Below, one piece after another: positions 60,919-64,000 of a stretch of DNA of 64,000 bases (positions are counted from its first letter, which is position 1; every line of letters starts with the position of its first letter). Source of the DNA: Bradyrhizobium sp. DOA9. GTDB lineage: Bacteria; Pseudomonadota; Alphaproteobacteria; Rhizobiales; Xanthobacteraceae. A program made the position numbers and the translations under genes. The notes beneath the pieces are model-generated. The model had not been told where the DNA came from. It ran no database searches and was given only the letters and a program-made list of their open reading frames with translations. The stretch lies in the NCBI RefSeq assembly GCF_000617845.2, contig NZ_DF820425.1:4763725-4827724 (forward strand), written 5' to 3'.

Positions 60919-63348
60919 ATGACGAGCGGAGACCATTTGCGGCCCCTCGCCGCGACAGATGACCGCGTTCGTCTGGCACAGAGGTTGCTTCGATCGACCG
61001 CAATCTGGGTCGATCCGATGAGCTTCCGGCCGTTCACGAGCGAGTCCTACGCGCAAGACGACCGCCCCGAAGCCTGGCGGGACGTGCTGGCTGCGGTCGG
61101 CCTGCAGCCGGCAGCCGGCCATTCCTTCTTCGACGGGCACGCAACCGCTTCCCACCGTCATGCCGCAGGAGTCGCGCTGACGCGCATGGCTGCCGGCGCG
61201 CAAAGCGTTGGTCCGCTCCCGCAGGCGAATGAAGACCTTCCGATTGCGCTGATGCCGGTCGAGGACGGCATGGTGCTGAAAACCGCCGGCGGCCACCGCA
61301 TCGTTCCCGTCGGTCATCTCGTGATGCTGCCGCGCAGCGGGGACTGGAGCATCGTGTTCCAGCGCGACATGCGCGCCATCGTACTCTCAGTCACCTCCGA
61401 GGCACTGCATGGACGCCTTTCGGGCAGGCCGCGGCTCGGCGAGCCCCGCGTCGTTCCGACCCGCGGCTTTGCCGAGGTGTTCGCCCGCATGCTGGACGCG
61501 ACCGCGCGCACCCTCGACACGTTGAGCGATGCCGAATGGAATTCGCTCGCGCAGTCGCTGGTCGATCTGCTCCTGACGCTCGCGCATCAACTGGCGGCCT
61601 CGAGCTCCGATGCCGGATCGAGTGCAACACAGGCTGCGCTGCTGCACCGGATCTGCCAGACCATCGAGCGTCGCCTCGACGATCCCGATCTGGTGCCGGC
61701 GCGCGTCGCGCAAGCCGAGGGGATCTCCGAGCGTTACCTGCAAAAGTTGTTCGAGACGGTCGGCGACAATTTCACCCATTACGTTCGCGAGCGCCGGCTC
61801 CAGCGCGCCTGGGCGGACCTGTCCAACCCGACCGAAGCGCATCGCTCGATCTCGGAGATCGCCTACGCCTATGGCTTTGGTGATTCCGCGCATTTCAGCC
61901 GCGCCTTCCGCCATCGCTTCGGCCTGCCACCGCGGGAATTTCGCCAGCAGGAGGCGGAGCGAGCGATTGCACAGCACGGCGTCGCCGGCCAGCGCGGCTG
62001 GCCGCAGGAGGCGCTGGCGCAATTGCGCGCGCATCCGAATGTGGAGGCCCGCAGCAGCATCGCTTGCGCCGGCGCCGGGGAGCCGACCACCACCGAACGC
62101 CGTCATCACCATCTCCCGGTCGAGGCCAGCCGCGTTCACTGGGGCTATTTCAGCCGCTCGCTGCCGCCGCAGGTCGAGATCGCGTCGGGCGACACCATCA
62201 CCATCGAGACGCTGACCCAGCACGCCTCCGACGATCCCGAATTGATGATAACAGGTGATGCCGCCGCCGAAAGCGTGTTCGGCTGGACGCGAAACAAGAA
62301 GAACGTCGACCGCCGCGGGGCAGGGCCGATGGATGCCAGCGTGTTCGGCCGCGGCGCCGGGGAGGGGTTTGGCGTGCACATCTGCACCGGGCCCGTGGCG
62401 GTGAAGGACGCTCAGCCCGGCGATGTGCTGGAGGTGCGCATCCTCGACATCGTGCCGCGGGCGAGCCGCAATCCGAGCCATGCGGGCCGCGTGTTCGGCT
62501 CGTCGGTCGCGGCGTGGTGGGGCTATCATTACAACGAGTTTCTCGGCGGTCCTAAGCCGCGCGAAGCCGTGACCATCTATGAGATCTTCGAAGACGCCGA
62601 GCTGCCGCACGCCCGCGCGCTCTATTCCTATCGCTGGGAGCCGCAGACCGATCCGTTCGGCGTGGTGCACGCCACCTACGACTATCCCGGCGTTCCCGTC
62701 GCAGCCGGTACGATCAAGCGCCGGCACGCCGTGCTCGACGGCATCAAGATTCCCCTGCGTCCGCATTTCGGCGTGATCGCGGTGGCACCGCGCGAGCTCG
62801 ATTTCGTCGATTCCGTGCCGCCGTCCTATTTCGGCGGCAATCTCGACAATTGGCGGCTGGGGAAGGGGGCGACCGTCTACCTTCCGGTATCTGTCCCCGG
62901 CGCTCTGCTGTCGGTCGGCGATCCCCATGCCGCGCAAGGCGACGGCGAGCTCAGCGGCACCGCGATCGAATGCTCGATGACCGGCACCTTCGAGGTGATC
63001 CTGCACAAGAAGGCCGATCTTGCCGGCCGTCCCTTCGCCGACCTCTCCTATCCGCTGATCGAGACCGAAACCGATTGGGTGCTGACCGGCTTCAGCCATC
63101 CCAACTATCTCGCCGAGTTCGGCGCGCAGGGCCAGAGCGAGGTCTACGCAAAATCCTCGCTCGACCTTGCCATGAAGGACGCCTTCCGCAAGATGCGGCG
63201 CTTCCTGATGAACGTCAAAGGCCTGAGCGAGGACGAGGCCATCGCGCTGATGTCGGCCGCCGTCGATTTCGGCGTCACGCAAGTCGTCGACGGCAATTGG
63301 GGCGTGCACGCCATCCTCAGCAAGCGCCTGTTTCAGGACGCATCTTAA
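60919..63348 (+). CDS. AraC-type regulator fused to a formamidase/acetamidase
   Basis: An 809-residue two-function protein in one uninterrupted frame (ATG 60919; ATG 61018 is an alternative that begins at MSFRPFTSE). Residues about 34-214 are an AraC_binding_2-type sensor domain. About 240-342 are the two AraC helix-turn-helix units (VAQAEGISERYLQKLFETVG and ISEIAYAYGFGDSAHFSRAFRHRFG). A linker of about 50 residues leads to a complete FmdA_AmdA domain (about 392-806) with VHWGYFSRSLPPQ, RGAGEGFGVHICTGP and SVGDPHAAQGDGE. The SCSACHAGRC loop of the neighbour enzyme is replaced by SRNPSHAGRV. It is probably a regulator that senses or converts the operon's substrate itself. Confidence 0.88.
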   Translation: MTSGDHLRPLAATDDRVRLAQRLLRSTAIWVDPMSFRPFTSESYAQDDRPEAWRDVLAAVGLQPAAGHSFFDGHATASHRHAAGVALTRMAAGAQSVGPLPQANEDLPIALMPVEDGMVLKTAGGHRIVPVGHLVMLPRSGDWSIVFQRDMRAIVLSVTSEALHGRLSGRPRLGEPRVVPTRGFAEVFARMLDATARTLDTLSDAEWNSLAQSLVDLLLTLAHQLAASSSDAGSSATQAALLHRICQTIERRLDDPDLVPARVAQAEGISERYLQKLFETVGDNFTHYVRERRLQRAWADLSNPTEAHRSISEIAYAYGFGDSAHFSRAFRHRFGLPPREFRQQEAERAIAQHGVAGQRGWPQEALAQLRAHPNVEARSSIACAGAGEPTTTERRHHHLPVEASRVHWGYFSRSLPPQVEIASGDTITIETLTQHASDDPELMITGDAAAESVFGWTRNKKNVDRRGAGPMDASVFGRGAGEGFGVHICTGPVAVKDAQPGDVLEVRILDIVPRASRNPSHAGRVFGSSVAAWWGYHYNEFLGGPKPREAVTIYEIFEDAELPHARALYSYRWEPQTDPFGVVHATYDYPGVPVAAGTIKRRHAVLDGIKIPLRPHFGVIAVAPRELDFVDSVPPSYFGGNLDNWRLGKGATVYLPVSVPGALLSVGDPHAAQGDGELSGTAIECSMTGTFEVILHKKADLAGRPFADLSYPLIETETDWVLTGFSHPNYLAEFGAQGQSEVYAKSSLDLAMKDAFRKMRRFLMNVKGLSEDEAIALMSAAVDFGVTQVVDGNWGVHAILSKRLFQDAS

Positions 63349-63361
63349 CAAGGACATTCAG

Positions 63362-63745
63362 GTGAAATTCCACATGATCAGCGGCGGACCGAAGCCGGTC
63401 GCGCCCTTCAGCCACGCGGTGGAGACCGATGGCTTCGTCTTCGTGACCGGCCAGATGCCCGATACGCCGCAAGCGCCGGGCGTGCTGCCCGTGGGCATCG
63501 TTGCGCAGACGAAGGCCGTGATGGAGAACTTGAAGGTGGTTCTCGCGGGCCTCGACCTCGGCCTCGAGCACGTCGTGATGACGCGGATCTATCTCACACG
63601 CTTCAAGGAAGATTATGCGGCGATGAACGAGACCTATCGGACATACTTTCCGCCGGATCGCCTTCCGGCCCGCACCTGCGTTGGCGTCACCGGCTTGGCC
63701 TATGATGCGCTGATCGAGATCGATCTGGTGTGCCGGCGGCCGTGA
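63362..63745 (+). CDS. RidA family (2-iminopropanoate) deaminase
   Basis: A 127-residue protein with a GTG start 14 bases after the fusion gene. The RidA/YjgF pattern is clear: GPKPVAPFSHAVETDGFVFVTGQM, GIVAQTKAVMENLKVVLAGLDLGLEHVVMTRIYLT, and ARTCVGV with the conserved Arg that holds the substrate carboxylate, then IEIDLV. RidA proteins remove ammonia from reactive enamines and imines. As last gene of an amide-use operon it may complete deamination of the breakdown product. Confidence 0.9.
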   Translation: MKFHMISGGPKPVAPFSHAVETDGFVFVTGQMPDTPQAPGVLPVGIVAQTKAVMENLKVVLAGLDLGLEHVVMTRIYLTRFKEDYAAMNETYRTYFPPDRLPARTCVGVTGLAYDALIEIDLVCRRP

Positions 63746-63765
63746 CGGTCCACGGCTCCTCGGAA

Positions 63766-63808
63766 CCAGTCTGGATTGCTTCGCCGCAAGTGCTCCTCGC
63801 AATGACGA
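63766..63808. repeat. Bradyrhizobium intergenic repeat copy
   Basis: CTGGATTGCTTCGCCGCAAG then TGCTCCTCGCAATGACGAGC is a form of the 'gcttcg...ctcctcgcaatgacg' repeat common between genes in this genus. The rest of the window to 64000 shows no recognisable gene. Confidence 0.55.
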
Positions 63809-64000
63809 GCTGAGAGGTGCGACCTACCGAACACTCCCCGCATTTCGTCTCAAATTGCAACCGGCGCGTGCAGGAAGTCTTGATCGGCCGTGAGCTAGTG
63901 GTGATCGGACGCCTTGAACGCGGGCTTGGACTGCCGCGACTAACCCACAGAGTGCATATGGATCAGTAGAATGTGATCGAGCTTCCTCTTTCTAAAGCAC

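Noticed and set aside
1..64000. CRISPR arrays, rRNA genes and insertion sequences
   Set aside because: No regularly spaced repeats, no rRNA signatures and no transposase with terminal inverted repeats were seen.

Overview
The window looks like chromosome of Bradyrhizobium or a very close relative in the Nitrobacteraceae. The evidence is very GC-rich coding with rhizobial families (a DUF6481-type protein, a general L-amino-acid aapJQMP operon, LAB_N/ArnT-like/PAP2 envelope genes, SPINDLY-type TPR glycosyltransferases) and short palindromic intergenic repeats of the kind scattered through Bradyrhizobium and Rhodopseudomonas genomes. This genus call is inferred from family content, not from a marker gene.

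Region 1 (1-5260) holds ordinary small chromosomal genes: DUF6481 and DUF2171 proteins, a glycine-zipper surface protein, a PLP-fold protein of unknown role, and a probable structured small RNA on the minus strand around 3007-3115.

Region 2 (5278/6674-18588) is an integrative element lying against the 3' end of tRNA-Arg(UCU). It has a tyrosine integrase, a VapE-type replication ATPase, small and large terminase subunits, a lambda-type portal, a prohead protease-capsid fusion and a gpW-type head completion protein. I see no tail, baseplate, lysis or CI-like genes. Two divergent transcription units meet at 12863-12998, where three evenly spaced 17-bp operators lie. This is the architecture of a capsid-forming phage satellite that builds and fills its own heads and must borrow tails. 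Cargo genes, including a degenerate FtsH-like (M41) protease domain, sit inside the packaging operon. A candidate origin lies just downstream of vapE. Three copies of the tRNA 3' end and a decayed gene at the left suggest layered integrations.

Region 3 (19054-30254) is envelope related: a periplasmic alpha-2-macroglobulin with its partner penicillin-binding protein 1C, followed by a four-gene module (GT39 transferase, PAP2 phosphatase, GT2 polyprenyl-phosphate sugar synthase, LAB_N membrane protein) that probably decorates lipid A or another surface lipid.

Region 4 (30321-44597) contains metC, the aapJQMP amino-acid importer, three tandem SPINDLY/OGT-like TPR glycosyltransferases that share a TTG start and leader, and cysK.

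Region 5 (45292-55235) is a complete tripartite RND efflux operon with an outer-membrane factor, an adaptor and two different permeases (MdtABC-like), followed by a DTW-domain tRNA-modification enzyme. tRNA-Cys and several small genes follow.

Region 6 (56876-63745) reads as one catabolic operon: a binding protein, a fused permease-ATPase, a formamidase/acetamidase, a protein that fuses an AraC-type regulator to a second formamidase/acetamidase, and a RidA-type deaminase. The proposed logic is import of an amide or related nitrogen compound, hydrolysis in the cytoplasm, and control by a regulator physically joined to a copy of the enzyme.
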